Below, piece by piece: positions 12,490-22,813 of a stretch of DNA of 64,000 nt. The notes under the pieces were generated by a model. It did not search any database. It was not told where the DNA came from and saw only the letters and a program-made list of their open reading frames with translations. Position numbers and translations under genes: made by a program. Source of the stretch: Candidatus Acutalibacter stercorigallinarum (lineage in GTDB: Bacteria; Bacillota; Clostridia; Oscillospirales; Acutalibacteraceae); contig DXIW01000028.1 in the NCBI GenBank assembly GCA_019112625.1, positions 37,490 through 101,489 of the forward strand. Reading direction: 5' to 3'. Within the stretch, counting starts at the first letter, position 1. Every line of letters begins with the position of its first letter.

Positions 12490-15400
12490 ATGGCAAACTA
12501 CACAAATCGCGGCAGCCACTACAAGGCCGCCTCTCGGGAAGAAAAGCGCCGGCCCTGGCGGAAAAAGGGCCTGGCGGTTCTGGCCTGCCTGCTGGCAGTG
12601 GCCTTTGCCGCCGGCGTGGCGGCCCTGGCGGTGCCCGGGCTGTTCCGCAGCGGGGATGAGGCCACCCTGACAAAGACCATCTACTGGTGGGACAACGACA
12701 ACGAGGACGGCAAGCGCCCCGGTGTGGACAAGTATGAGAAGCCGGTGCTGGTCCTCGGGGATGAAGCGAACGATGTCCAATACAAGAGCGATGATCCAGA
12801 CGCCCTGGCGCTCTTGAAGTCCCTGAACTACCCGGACGGCTGGCCCGATGTGGTGGTCGCGCCGGACCAGGGGAATACCTGGAAGGTTACCACCAATCCG
12901 AAATCGCTCAACAAGATTGTGTATGAGGTGGACGAGGACGGCAATCTGGTGGCTACCGACAAAAAAGTCACCTGGAGCTTGAGTCAGGGATTCCCGCCGG
13001 AGGTAGAGGGCTATACCGCCATTTACGCCGAGCTGGCGGGAGAGCTGGGGGACTTGTTCGGCAGCTTCTCCACAGTGGGGGAGGACGACTGGCACTACGT
13101 AAAGAGCACGGACTACACCTTTACCATCGACCTGCGCAGCGGCAGCCTGGAGAACCTTTCCGGCATTACCGACGCCATTTTGCAGCAGTTTGAGCTGGAG
13201 GCCTCCTTTACCGCAGGCGGCGAGCAAAAAACACCACATGTCTCCCTGGCTGAGCTCGAAGGCGAGCCCGGCTATGCCACAGTGCAGTTCCAGGTGAAGG
13301 ACGACGGGGATGAAGAGTGGGAAAACATCGACCTGGACAACCCGGACGCTATGAAGGCAGTCCACGATGAGTTGCGGCTGTCCTTGACCATGCCCAAATA
13401 TACCATCGAGGGGCAGCCCATCACCTATAAGGTGGCGGAGGCCAACACGGAAGAGAAACCAGCCGACGGCAAGCTGGACTACCAAATCCCCGGTTTTGAG
13501 GGTACGGACGACGCGGAGGACTACTTCGCCATTAAGTACGACAACACCAACGCCACCAACCACGGCAGCGCCACCGACGGCGCCTACAGCGGCGGGTCGG
13601 TGATTCTGACCCTGACCGGCACCACGGATTATAAGGCCACCAAGGTGTGGCAGGACAAAGACGGAAAGAAAGAGGATCGCCCCGCCGACGTGACCCTGGA
13701 GCTGTGGCGCTATGTGGCCGGGCAGCCGCTGGAATCTGCCGCCGCCGTGCGGGACAGCGCGGGGAATATCTACACTTGTCCGATCTCTGCGCAATCGGAT
13801 TCCGGCGTGGGTGTGCCTGTGATGTTCTATGATGCGGATGCGGAAACGGACGCGGAGGGAAATAAAATTCCCGCCGCCTTCCCCAAATACGACCCCGAGG
13901 GGAACCGGTATATCTATGTGGTGAAGGAGTACGGCCTGGACGGGAATTACACCCAGGTGTTCGGTGAGGTCGACCCCAGCACAGGCGATGTGAGCGGCGA
14001 CTTCATCAAAGACCTGGACGGGGACGGCGTTGTGTATGATAACGTAGGCGGCCGGCAGTCCGGCAACACCTACCTGTACAACGGCGGCACCCTGAACAAC
14101 GTGCTCAACGGCACCACCACGGCCACCGCCACCAAGGTGTGGAACGCCTCTGCCTTCCAGGCGGAGTTTGGCGGCGTGACGGTGGAGCTGACCCTGCAGA
14201 GCCGCCCCTCCAAAGAAGGGCAGGGTGCAGAGGAAGGATGGACCAACACAAACGAAACCTACTCGCTCACCGGCTTCCAGGCGGAGAACCTGGCGGGGCT
14301 GTCCTACTCCGGGGCCTTCCCCCAGTACGACAACCTGGGCCGCAAGCTGGAGTACCGCTGGGTGGAGACCAATGTGACCCAGGTACTTACGGATGAGAAT
14401 GGGGCTGAGACAGAATTTACAACAGGATTTACGCGAGACGAAACCACCGGCACCGCCACCTTTACCCTAAAGCAGAAGGACTTTTCGGGCAATACGCGCG
14501 AGGTGAAGTACACCTCTGAGACCGAAGTGGGCGAGGATGGCAACCCCAAGATTACCAACTCCGTGGCCAACCAGGTGCACTACGAGGTGGACAAGTGGTG
14601 GGCGCTGAAAGAGGATGAGGAGGTTCCTGAGGACGCGGAATCCAACCCTAATTACTGGCAGGATGAAAGCGGCCAGTGGTACACCAAGGACATCAGTGCG
14701 GATGGTAATTCGACCATTCAAGATAGCAACGCCGAGAAAGCCACCTTCTACCTGTACCGGGTGGAGAGCGGCCAGCAGGTGCCCATGGATGAGCCGGGAG
14801 GGTATTACCTGGCCTTCACCATGACAAAGGATGAAGTAACATTTTTTGACGACCCCGGTTCCGTTACGGACGAGGAATTTGCGAATATAAAAATTACCGA
14901 AACGGGTGAAGGTAACCCCTGGCACGTGAACATCACCGGGCTGCCGGAGTTTGACGAGGGCGGCCGCCAGTACGACTATGTGCTGGTGGAGGCGGACGCC
15001 TCCCCCCGGTACGAGACAGAGCGCGAGTCGGACGGGTACTACACCGAAGTGTACAACCCCCGGGGGCCGGGGGAGGTCCTGCAGATTCTGGTGCAGAAAA
15101 ACTGGATTGACGACAGCGACACCGTCCACCGGGAGCCGGTGGTCATCCAGGCCTACAAAAAGTCGACGGGCGAGAAAATTGAGGACGCTTCTGTAACGCT
15201 GGAGAACGGCCTGTGGTACGACTGGATCACCATTCAGTTGGGCAGCAGCGGCCAGGGGGAAGGTAACAACCCCAACGAGCCCGAGACCAATCCCGACACC
15301 AATGGGAACGGCGGTGAGGAGAACATCCAGCCCGGCGGCGAGCCCACCCAGCCCGACGATAGCACCATCGTGACCGGCGGCGAGACCGAGGGCGGCGAGA

Positions 15401-18400
15401 CCGAGACCGACGGCAATACCGATGTGACCACCCAGCCCGGCGAGGAGAACGACGAGACTGAGGAAATTACCAATACCGACAGCGACAACACCCCGGAGGA
15501 ATCCGAGGTGAGCGAAAGCCTGCTCGCCAACGAGGGGAAGGCGCTGGCGGCGCCCAAGACTGGCGACGGTGAAGGCGAAATTCAAGACCCCCTCAATGAA
15601 AACGAAGGCTCCACCGGTAATGGCGGCACTCCCAGCGGCGGCACCGAAGATGCCAAGCCCGACGGTGTGCAGAGCATTAAGGATATTTACCTGCTGGAGG
15701 TCTCGATTGGGGAGGTTTCTGTCAAAAACACCCTGAAGGACGGCGACCTCAGTGACGGCATTGGTGAGGATGAAGAACCGTGGTACGACCAGGTCACCGG
15801 CGACGTGACCAGCCAGTACCACCGGTACCAGGTGACTTACTCGGACTTTACCCCCATCGATGGCACCAAACCGGATTTGGAACCGGGCAAGAGCGGCAAG
15901 TACAGCGCGACGGTCACCAACCGGCGGCTGGGCAATATCGACATCACCGTCCATAAGGTGTGGAATTCCGGCGAAATCGGCAGCAAAGAAGAACAGGCCC
16001 TGCAGCTTGCGTTGCATCAAGCCAAAATGCCCGGCTCCGACCCCGAAGAGCCCGGCGGCCTGAGCCTGGCCCTGAAGCTGACTTTCCACGAGAGCATGGG
16101 CACGGAGCATGGATATACCATTGGGGACGATTACGTCATGCTGGGGAAAGGCGCGGAGGAAACGCCCATCTACAATGTGGAGCGGAAAGTGAAAGACGAG
16201 ACCGGGGAGGCTGTTCCTTCCGACGAAGGCTTCACGGGTGAGGAGCCGGGCAGCTCTGTCATAAAAATCTACCTGCCGGACGAAGCCATCGGAGATGATG
16301 GCGAAAAAGCCGGGAAAGAGCAGACGTACTATTTCAACAACCTGCCCAAGTTTGACACCACGGGCACCATTGTGCGCTACACCGTGGAAGAAGGGTTGGT
16401 GAGCGAAGATGGCACGTTTATCTCCTTCGATGAGTATATCGCCAAGGCGGAACCTGGCGATGCGTTGGCGAAGGAGCTGAAGAAGTGGGTCCACACCATG
16501 AAGGAGGTCTACTATGTGGCCGCTTCCGACCCCGGCGCGGCCATTCCCACCACGTCTACCAAGGACGTGGACTTCCAGACGTTCGAGGCCACCAACAGCC
16601 TCACCGGCACGAAAGATGTGCAGTGGTACAAGGAGTGGAACGACGCCTACCGCAACGAGGCGGGCGAGCGGCCCGACATCTTCCTGGATGTTTTCCGGTT
16701 AGTCCACACGGATGACGATAACACCCGGCTGGAGCTGGTGGTGAAGGACTACCAGTGGACGCCCACCGAAGACAAAGACCCCGTGAACTACTGGACGGCC
16801 ACCATGGAGGGCGTGCCCCTGTATGACAGCCTGGGGTACGAAATCACCTACTTCGCCGTGGAGCGGGCTGTGAATGATACAGAGCGGTTCGACTATGGCC
16901 CGGTGCGCTACTACAACACGAAAGGTGACTTGATGGGCGACCGGCTGGAGGTGGACAGCGAGTATTTGGAGGAGACCGCGGAGGGCGTACTGTATGCGTG
17001 TTCCCTCAAAGATGGCGATGACTATGTGGAAGTCGTGGGCCTGGACGAGCCCCTGGGGGAGCGCTACGCTGCCCGGAAGGTGAACTATGCCCTGGGGGAG
17101 GGCGGCACCTTCGAGAACTACCTGCGGGCCAACCCCAACCTGGCGGGCAGCAAGCTGTGGCAGGGGGTGGAATCCGGCTACCCCACCGACCAGCTGCCCC
17201 AGGTGACCTTCGCCCTGTACCAGACCACCCTGGGGAAGGAGACCGAGCCCGAGAACCCGGACGCGGAGACCGACCCCGAGAACCCGGGCGAGGAGGTAGC
17301 CACCCTGCAAGTCAACTGGGGCGGTGATTTTGGCATGCTGAATGGCAGCCTGACCACCGATTTCTGGTTCTTTATGAAGGGCGACTGGCAGGTAGATTGG
17401 AAGGACGACCGCTACGTCTACACCTCTGATGAGAGTAGTGGCACATACTATGTAAACAGCGACTGGGAAGTGGTTAACGAGAACGGCGATGACATCGAAT
17501 TGCCCGACGACGTGCGCCTGCCCCAGTACGACGAGGAGGGCAACCGCTACGCCTACACCATGGTGGAGCGGAGCGTCACCATGATGGGCCCGAATGGGAA
17601 GGACAAGATCACGATCAAGCTCGACCCAACGACCGGAGAGCCCAGTGAGGACAACGAGGAGGAAGCTGTAGCCTTCTATAAGTCCATCTTCAAAAACGCC
17701 AAGATGACCGACGGGGCGACCTTCCAGGCCACCAACGTGTACAACGACGAGCAAGAGGGCCAGCTGGCGGTGGAGAAGTGGCTCAACGTGGGCGAGACAA
17801 CGCCGGTGAGCTACCCCGCCATCCAGGTGGAGCTGTACCGGGCTGTTACCAGCCAGAAGGACAATGAGGACGCTTGGAGATTGGTGGACTCCCACATCTG
17901 GAAGTCCAACGAGGTGCAAGAAAAGTTTACGGGTGATACCCCTGATGCGTGGGGCTACCTGGAATATACCTTTGAAAACCTGCCCATCTACGCCCCCAAC
18001 GGGGAGAAGTATGTCTACAAGGTGGTGGAGGTCAAGGAGGATTTCCTCGACGGGTACGACACCTGGGCGGTGGAAGGGCCGGTTGCAGAGGGTGACCTCG
18101 ACGGAAAAATGGAGGATGACAATCGAAAAGAAGTAGTATCCGATTTGGAAGCCACAGAAGTCCTGGAGGGCAGTGAGACTACCCCAGACCTGGACACCGC
18201 CACATTTATCAACAAGCGGGATGCCGACAGCGTTAAGCTGCAGGGCACCAAAGTGTGGGAGGACTGGGGCGACGAAATGGAGCTGCGGCCTAGTGATGCG
18301 GAAAATGTCATTACGCTGACGGTTTCCCGCCGTGCGGACGCCCAGCCCGGGGAGAACAATGCCATTGAATCCCAGCCTTTGACTGCGGGCACGGATTACA

Positions 18401-21400
18401 CTGTCTCTTGGAATATACCAGAAGATAATAATGGAGAACCCTGGACCTACACCATCACTGGCGCGAACGGCGAAGAGCTGGAGCAGTACGCCCCCAACGG
18501 CATGCCGTGGATCTACCAGGTGACGGAGACGATCAGCGACCCGTATGATTATTACAATGCCAGCACCAACACGGTCACGTTTGGCACGGAGCCGGTGAAC
18601 GGCTTCTTGACCATCAGTGGGACAACTCCCATCACCAACAGCCTGAAAACCAGCGCCGCGTTCCAGAAGAAGTGGGTGGACGAGGACAACAAGGAAATCT
18701 CCACGGACTACTTCGGCGATGTGACGGTGGAGTTTAAGCTGCAGGTGGCTTTTGCACCCGATACCGGTGCAGAAGCCGACTGGCAGGACGCCGAGACCTT
18801 CTTTACAAACGATACTGCTCGGGACGGCCAGGTTTCCGTGCCGAGTAGTGTGCTCAACATGGGGACATACCAGTTTGAGGGCAGCACAAACGAGGCCAAC
18901 GGCTGGCAGCATACTTTCTCGAACCTGCCCCGGGCGGTGAAGGTTGGAGGTGAGACCACCAAACTCACCTACCGCGTGGTGGAGACCAAAGTGACCTACA
19001 CGCTGCCGGGTGAGGAGAATGCTACGGAAGTTGAGGTGGAGATTAACGGCGATAAATATACCGTTACGGACAGTAAAGGCATTTTCACGGAAGCTACCTT
19101 AACTGAGCCGACTGCTGGCGGCGCCACCTGGACTACCACCAACACCATGAGAACCGTGGACCTGACGATCACCAAGAAGTGGGTCGACCAGAACAATAAA
19201 TACCACACCCGGCCCGAGGGCGAGAACGGTGAGTGGGTGGTGGACTTCCTTATCCAGTACCAAGACGCGGAAGATGTGGAGACGGGTACATATCATAACG
19301 TCACCACCAAGGACGACGAGCCCCTAATTGTGTCCATCAGCGGCACGGCCGAGAACGAGGGCACCACCACCGTGAAGGACCTGCCGTATGTAGAAGGCCG
19401 CCAGTACTACGCTTTCGAGCTGGAGCCTGGATATACAACTGATAATGTAGACGAATACATCTGTGATGAGAACGGGGGAACTTTCCACATCGGTTATACG
19501 GTGGACTACGGGGACGAGAACCCGGTACAGGTTGAGGAGCCCACAGACGGCCAGACCGACTTCATCACTACCGCTACCAACACACTGGACACCACCTCGG
19601 TGAGCGTAAAGAAAAACTGGGAACCCGAGAAACTGCCCGGTGGCGACCAGTACCCCTCTGTGACCATGAAGGTGCAGTATAAGTCTGGGCCCAACGAGGA
19701 CGATTGGGAAGATTTGGAGGGCTGTACTGTTACCCTAAATGGGAGTGAAACCCTTGCTTGGGAGCACACCTTTGAGGATTTGCCCAAATACTACCCCGAG
19801 GCTGCCGGATATGCCGAGAAAAGGGAGACCCAGTACCGTGTGGTAGAGTTGGATGGCGACGGCTATGTGCAGGTAGAAGAGAAGTATGACGGAGAAAACA
19901 AAACCTTTACCTTCACCAACAAGCCGGTGGTGGACTTTACGGTTACCAAGCAGTGGAACAGCGTGCCGGAGGCGGCCTATAATTGGCAAGTGACCGTGGG
20001 CCTTTACCGCACGACAGAGGAGGTAACCGACTACACAAGCCTCGCTTACGATGTGGAACACATGGTCACGAACGAAAACGGCCAGCTGTTGACCGTGGAG
20101 CTTTACGGACCCGACAACCTGACCGCCACCTTTGAGGACCTGGACAAGTACTACATGGATGAGACCACGGGCGACTGCCTCGAGTACACCTACTACGTGA
20201 AAGAGCTGACGGTTGGCGGTGATAAAATCGAAGGCGCCAGCTTTACCAAAGAGGTGGACGGCAAGGACGTTGCCTTCACCGTGGACTACACCTACGCCGA
20301 AAACGCCGCCACCGTGGTGAACCGGGTGGAAGGCTCCCTCCAGGTGAAGAAGGTTTGGCATGACAAGGGCGGGGAAAGTGCCCGCCCGGAGACAATCACC
20401 GTGGGGCTGTACCGCTTTGATAAAGCGTCTCAGGACTATGAGGCGGTGAAAGACCCGAGCAATCTCGAGAAAAACTACACCCTTACCCTGGATGAAGAAA
20501 ACGACTGGCAAGGCACCTTTGAAAACCTGCCGGAGTACTACAGCGACGGGAACGGCAACCGAGGCGAGAAAATCCAGTATGCGGTTTACGAGCTGGAGAA
20601 TGGCACGCGAATCGAGCAGGGAGGTACCCTAACTGCAACGGACGATGGAAGCTACACCGTCTACTACGATGGGTTCACGATCCACAACGTGCGCGAGGTG
20701 GATTTGACCATTGAGAAAACGGTCACCGGCGACGCGGCGGACCCCGAGAGGAAGTTTGCCTTTGAGGTCGGCTTTACCTACGATGAGACTATGCCGGAAG
20801 CGATCCACACCGGGCCCTACACCTACACGGTGTACCAGAAGGGTGACGGGGACGAGGCAACTCAGGTGAAACAAGATACCATTCCCAGCAGGGAGGGCAC
20901 CATTACCCTCACCGGCGGCCAGTACGCGGTCATCGAGGGCCTGCCCGCCGGGACGGCGTACACCGTGACCGAGCAGGAGGCCAACCAGGACGGCTATGTC
21001 ACCACGGCCACTAACGCAAGCGGCACCGTCACCGTTGACGGGGAAAACAAGGTTTCCTTTACCAACTGCCGCGCCCCCGGGGATCTGATTATCCGCAAGG
21101 AGGTCACCGGCAGCGGCGGCGACCGGAGCAAGGAGTGGACGTTCCACCTGAAAGCGGATCTGCCCGATGGCAGGACGCTTTGCGGCGAAGTAGCTTGTGA
21201 GCGCAACGGGAAGTCGGAGACCTTGTTCTTTGATGAAATCGACGGTTACGCCACCTTTATCCTGAAATCCGGCGAGAGCCTGACAATCAAAGACCTTCCC
21301 AACGGCACGGTCTTTACCGTGACGGAAGCGGGAGCCAACCAGGGCGGCTACACGACCACGGTGGACGGCACCGGTGCTTTACTGCCAGATAAAGATGGCA

Positions 21401-21855
21401 GGACAGGCACGATCGACGCCGAGGATAACAACTTGGTGACCTTTACCAACCACAAGCCCGGCGGCGGAGGCCCCGGGCCTGGGCCCACCCCCACCCCCAC
21501 ACCGGAGCCGGAGGAGACGCCTACGCCTGAACCGGGCGAGACGCCTACCCCCGCCCCGGAGGGGTCGCCCAGCCCCGAGCCCAGCGGCACACCGGGACCG
21601 GATGGGACGCCTACCCCGGCGCCCAGCGGCTCCCCCAGCCCCAGCGGGTCGCCGACCCCGGGGCCGGGCGGGTCGCCTACACCGGCCCCCACCCCGACGC
21701 CCCCTGGGGGCGACACGCCAGACGACACCCCCCAAACCGGGGACCCCACCCACACCTTGTGGTGGGCCCTGGCAGGGGCGGGCGCGCTGGCCGGACTGGG
21801 CGCCCTGTGGGCCACCCGGCCCAAGGGCCATAAGGCCCGCCATCGGAAGAAGTAA
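12490..21855 (+). CDS. Giant Cna-B repeat surface protein with sortase sorting signal
   Basis: A 3,121-residue secreted, wall-anchored adhesin or pilin-like protein. A basic N-terminus is followed by a hydrophobic signal segment at about residues 27-49. The body holds about 14 Cna-B-type repeats marked by K-x-W motifs (ATKVW, VQKNW, VHKVW, GTKVW, VKKVW; about residues 380-2730). Two related domains follow, marked by EKTVTG and RKEVTG with TVTE.AN..GY. A Pro/Thr/Ser/Gly-rich wall-spanning stretch covers about 2990-3080, then TPQTGD (3080-3085), a hydrophobic helix and a basic tail. Cna-B domains typically form internal isopeptide bonds and stalks. An acidic low-complexity linker lies near residues 920-1060. 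ATG 12490 is chosen because AAAAGGAG lies ten bases upstream. Expression is probably phase-variable and anchoring done by the next gene. Confidence 0.93.
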   Translation: MANYTNRGSHYKAASREEKRRPWRKKGLAVLACLLAVAFAAGVAALAVPGLFRSGDEATLTKTIYWWDNDNEDGKRPGVDKYEKPVLVLGDEANDVQYKSDDPDALALLKSLNYPDGWPDVVVAPDQGNTWKVTTNPKSLNKIVYEVDEDGNLVATDKKVTWSLSQGFPPEVEGYTAIYAELAGELGDLFGSFSTVGEDDWHYVKSTDYTFTIDLRSGSLENLSGITDAILQQFELEASFTAGGEQKTPHVSLAELEGEPGYATVQFQVKDDGDEEWENIDLDNPDAMKAVHDELRLSLTMPKYTIEGQPITYKVAEANTEEKPADGKLDYQIPGFEGTDDAEDYFAIKYDNTNATNHGSATDGAYSGGSVILTLTGTTDYKATKVWQDKDGKKEDRPADVTLELWRYVAGQPLESAAAVRDSAGNIYTCPISAQSDSGVGVPVMFYDADAETDAEGNKIPAAFPKYDPEGNRYIYVVKEYGLDGNYTQVFGEVDPSTGDVSGDFIKDLDGDGVVYDNVGGRQSGNTYLYNGGTLNNVLNGTTTATATKVWNASAFQAEFGGVTVELTLQSRPSKEGQGAEEGWTNTNETYSLTGFQAENLAGLSYSGAFPQYDNLGRKLEYRWVETNVTQVLTDENGAETEFTTGFTRDETTGTATFTLKQKDFSGNTREVKYTSETEVGEDGNPKITNSVANQVHYEVDKWWALKEDEEVPEDAESNPNYWQDESGQWYTKDISADGNSTIQDSNAEKATFYLYRVESGQQVPMDEPGGYYLAFTMTKDEVTFFDDPGSVTDEEFANIKITETGEGNPWHVNITGLPEFDEGGRQYDYVLVEADASPRYETERESDGYYTEVYNPRGPGEVLQILVQKNWIDDSDTVHREPVVIQAYKKSTGEKIEDASVTLENGLWYDWITIQLGSSGQGEGNNPNEPETNPDTNGNGGEENIQPGGEPTQPDDSTIVTGGETEGGETETDGNTDVTTQPGEENDETEEITNTDSDNTPEESEVSESLLANEGKALAAPKTGDGEGEIQDPLNENEGSTGNGGTPSGGTEDAKPDGVQSIKDIYLLEVSIGEVSVKNTLKDGDLSDGIGEDEEPWYDQVTGDVTSQYHRYQVTYSDFTPIDGTKPDLEPGKSGKYSATVTNRRLGNIDITVHKVWNSGEIGSKEEQALQLALHQAKMPGSDPEEPGGLSLALKLTFHESMGTEHGYTIGDDYVMLGKGAEETPIYNVERKVKDETGEAVPSDEGFTGEEPGSSVIKIYLPDEAIGDDGEKAGKEQTYYFNNLPKFDTTGTIVRYTVEEGLVSEDGTFISFDEYIAKAEPGDALAKELKKWVHTMKEVYYVAASDPGAAIPTTSTKDVDFQTFEATNSLTGTKDVQWYKEWNDAYRNEAGERPDIFLDVFRLVHTDDDNTRLELVVKDYQWTPTEDKDPVNYWTATMEGVPLYDSLGYEITYFAVERAVNDTERFDYGPVRYYNTKGDLMGDRLEVDSEYLEETAEGVLYACSLKDGDDYVEVVGLDEPLGERYAARKVNYALGEGGTFENYLRANPNLAGSKLWQGVESGYPTDQLPQVTFALYQTTLGKETEPENPDAETDPENPGEEVATLQVNWGGDFGMLNGSLTTDFWFFMKGDWQVDWKDDRYVYTSDESSGTYYVNSDWEVVNENGDDIELPDDVRLPQYDEEGNRYAYTMVERSVTMMGPNGKDKITIKLDPTTGEPSEDNEEEAVAFYKSIFKNAKMTDGATFQATNVYNDEQEGQLAVEKWLNVGETTPVSYPAIQVELYRAVTSQKDNEDAWRLVDSHIWKSNEVQEKFTGDTPDAWGYLEYTFENLPIYAPNGEKYVYKVVEVKEDFLDGYDTWAVEGPVAEGDLDGKMEDDNRKEVVSDLEATEVLEGSETTPDLDTATFINKRDADSVKLQGTKVWEDWGDEMELRPSDAENVITLTVSRRADAQPGENNAIESQPLTAGTDYTVSWNIPEDNNGEPWTYTITGANGEELEQYAPNGMPWIYQVTETISDPYDYYNASTNTVTFGTEPVNGFLTISGTTPITNSLKTSAAFQKKWVDEDNKEISTDYFGDVTVEFKLQVAFAPDTGAEADWQDAETFFTNDTARDGQVSVPSSVLNMGTYQFEGSTNEANGWQHTFSNLPRAVKVGGETTKLTYRVVETKVTYTLPGEENATEVEVEINGDKYTVTDSKGIFTEATLTEPTAGGATWTTTNTMRTVDLTITKKWVDQNNKYHTRPEGENGEWVVDFLIQYQDAEDVETGTYHNVTTKDDEPLIVSISGTAENEGTTTVKDLPYVEGRQYYAFELEPGYTTDNVDEYICDENGGTFHIGYTVDYGDENPVQVEEPTDGQTDFITTATNTLDTTSVSVKKNWEPEKLPGGDQYPSVTMKVQYKSGPNEDDWEDLEGCTVTLNGSETLAWEHTFEDLPKYYPEAAGYAEKRETQYRVVELDGDGYVQVEEKYDGENKTFTFTNKPVVDFTVTKQWNSVPEAAYNWQVTVGLYRTTEEVTDYTSLAYDVEHMVTNENGQLLTVELYGPDNLTATFEDLDKYYMDETTGDCLEYTYYVKELTVGGDKIEGASFTKEVDGKDVAFTVDYTYAENAATVVNRVEGSLQVKKVWHDKGGESARPETITVGLYRFDKASQDYEAVKDPSNLEKNYTLTLDEENDWQGTFENLPEYYSDGNGNRGEKIQYAVYELENGTRIEQGGTLTATDDGSYTVYYDGFTIHNVREVDLTIEKTVTGDAADPERKFAFEVGFTYDETMPEAIHTGPYTYTVYQKGDGDEATQVKQDTIPSREGTITLTGGQYAVIEGLPAGTAYTVTEQEANQDGYVTTATNASGTVTVDGENKVSFTNCRAPGDLIIRKEVTGSGGDRSKEWTFHLKADLPDGRTLCGEVACERNGKSETLFFDEIDGYATFILKSGESLTIKDLPNGTVFTVTEAGANQGGYTTTVDGTGALLPDKDGRTGTIDAEDNNLVTFTNHKPGGGGPGPGPTPTPTPEPEETPTPEPGETPTPAPEGSPSPEPSGTPGPDGTPTPAPSGSPSPSGSPTPGPGGSPTPAPTPTPPGGDTPDDTPQTGDPTHTLWWALAGAGALAGLGALWATRPKGHKARHRKK

Positions 21856-21861
21856 GACCAG

Positions 21862-21890
21862 GAAAGCGCCGGGCTCCGGCGCTTTTCCCT
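21862..21890 (+). terminator. Hairpin between adhesin and sortase genes
   Basis: AAAGCGCCGG pairs with CCGGCGCTTTT around a three-base loop, with only a short T-run. It probably reduces rather than abolishes readthrough, giving less sortase than adhesin mRNA. Confidence 0.7.
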
Positions 21891-21915
21891 TATGCAGGGA
21901 AGAGAGGAGGACCGT

Positions 21916-22698
21916 ATGAAAAGGAACGTCCTGCGGCGGATTTTGGGCGCGGCGCTGGCCCTGGTGGTCCTGGTTTCGGGGGCCGTGGTGGCCAGGGATT
22001 TGCTCCGCGCCCGCCGGGAGCGGGCAGCCTACGCTTCCTTGGCCAGCCAGGTGCGGCAGCTGGCGGAGCAGGAGTCGCCTGCTTCCTCTGACGGGCCCTC
22101 TTCCCAGCGGGAAGAGGCCCCCAGCCGGTTGGGGGCCTACCAGGCCCTGGCGGAGGAAAACCCCGACCTGATCGGGTGGGTGTCCATCCCGGGCACTGGG
22201 GTGGACTACCCCGTCTTGTACACCCCCCAGGACCCGGAGTACTACCTGCGCCGGGACTTTTACGGGGAGTACGCGGTCAGCGGCAGCATCTTCGCCGGGG
22301 AAGGCTGGACCCCCGGCGGGGCCCACACCATCCTGTACGGCCACAACATGGACGACGGGTCCATGTTCGCCGCCCTGCTGGACTACCAGGAGGAGGACTT
22401 CGCCCGGGAGCACGGCACGGTGCGGTTCGACACCTTGGAGGAGGAGGGGGAGTACCAGGTGGTGGCCGCCTTTTACAGCCAGGCCTATGGTTCCCAGGAG
22501 GAGGGGGCCTTCCGCTATTACCAGTACACGGACCTCTCCGACCCCCAGGTCTTTTCGGAGTACGTCCGGCAGGCGAAGGCTGCTTCCCTGTACGACACGG
22601 GCGTCACCCCCCAGCCCGGCGACCAGCTGCTGACCCTCTCCACCTGCAGCTACCACACCGGCGACGGGCGGTTCGTGGTGGTGTGCTGCCGGACGTAG
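21916..22698 (+). CDS. srtB: Class B sortase
   Basis: A 260-residue membrane-anchored transpeptidase that cleaves the sorting motif of surface proteins and joins them to the wall or to each other. The N-terminal anchor ILGAALALVVLVSGAVV is at about residues 9-25. The class B pattern includes NPDLIGWVSIPGTGVDYPV and the catalytic triad His143 (YGHNM), Cys244 (LSTCSY) and Arg252 (GDGR). GAGAGGAGG lies five bases before the ATG. Placed directly after the adhesin, it very likely handles the adhesin's TPQTGD signal. Confidence 0.94.
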   Translation: MKRNVLRRILGAALALVVLVSGAVVARDLLRARRERAAYASLASQVRQLAEQESPASSDGPSSQREEAPSRLGAYQALAEENPDLIGWVSIPGTGVDYPVLYTPQDPEYYLRRDFYGEYAVSGSIFAGEGWTPGGAHTILYGHNMDDGSMFAALLDYQEEDFAREHGTVRFDTLEEEGEYQVVAAFYSQAYGSQEEGAFRYYQYTDLSDPQVFSEYVRQAKAASLYDTGVTPQPGDQLLTLSTCSYHTGDGRFVVVCCRT

Positions 22699-22724
22699 CG
22701 GCTCCGGGAAATTTCGGCTTTGTC

Positions 22725-22753
22725 TTTACAAATGGGCGGCAGAATGCTATAAT
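22725..22753 (+). promoter_or_regulatory. Promoter of the GH2 gene
   Basis: TTTACA (22725-22730), 17 bases, TATAAT (22748-22753). Confidence 0.82.
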
Positions 22754-22813
22754 TCTGGCGAAAATGGCGAAACACACGGCGGCCATTTCGCGGCGAGAAA
22801 AGGAGGAGTCACT

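Noticed and set aside
14467..18912. Long open frames on the minus strand opposite the giant adhesin (14467-16494 and 16699-18912).
   Set aside because: They mirror the plus-strand gene, whose acidic codon use produces few stops on the other strand. They lack ribosome sites and their products have no recognisable domain.
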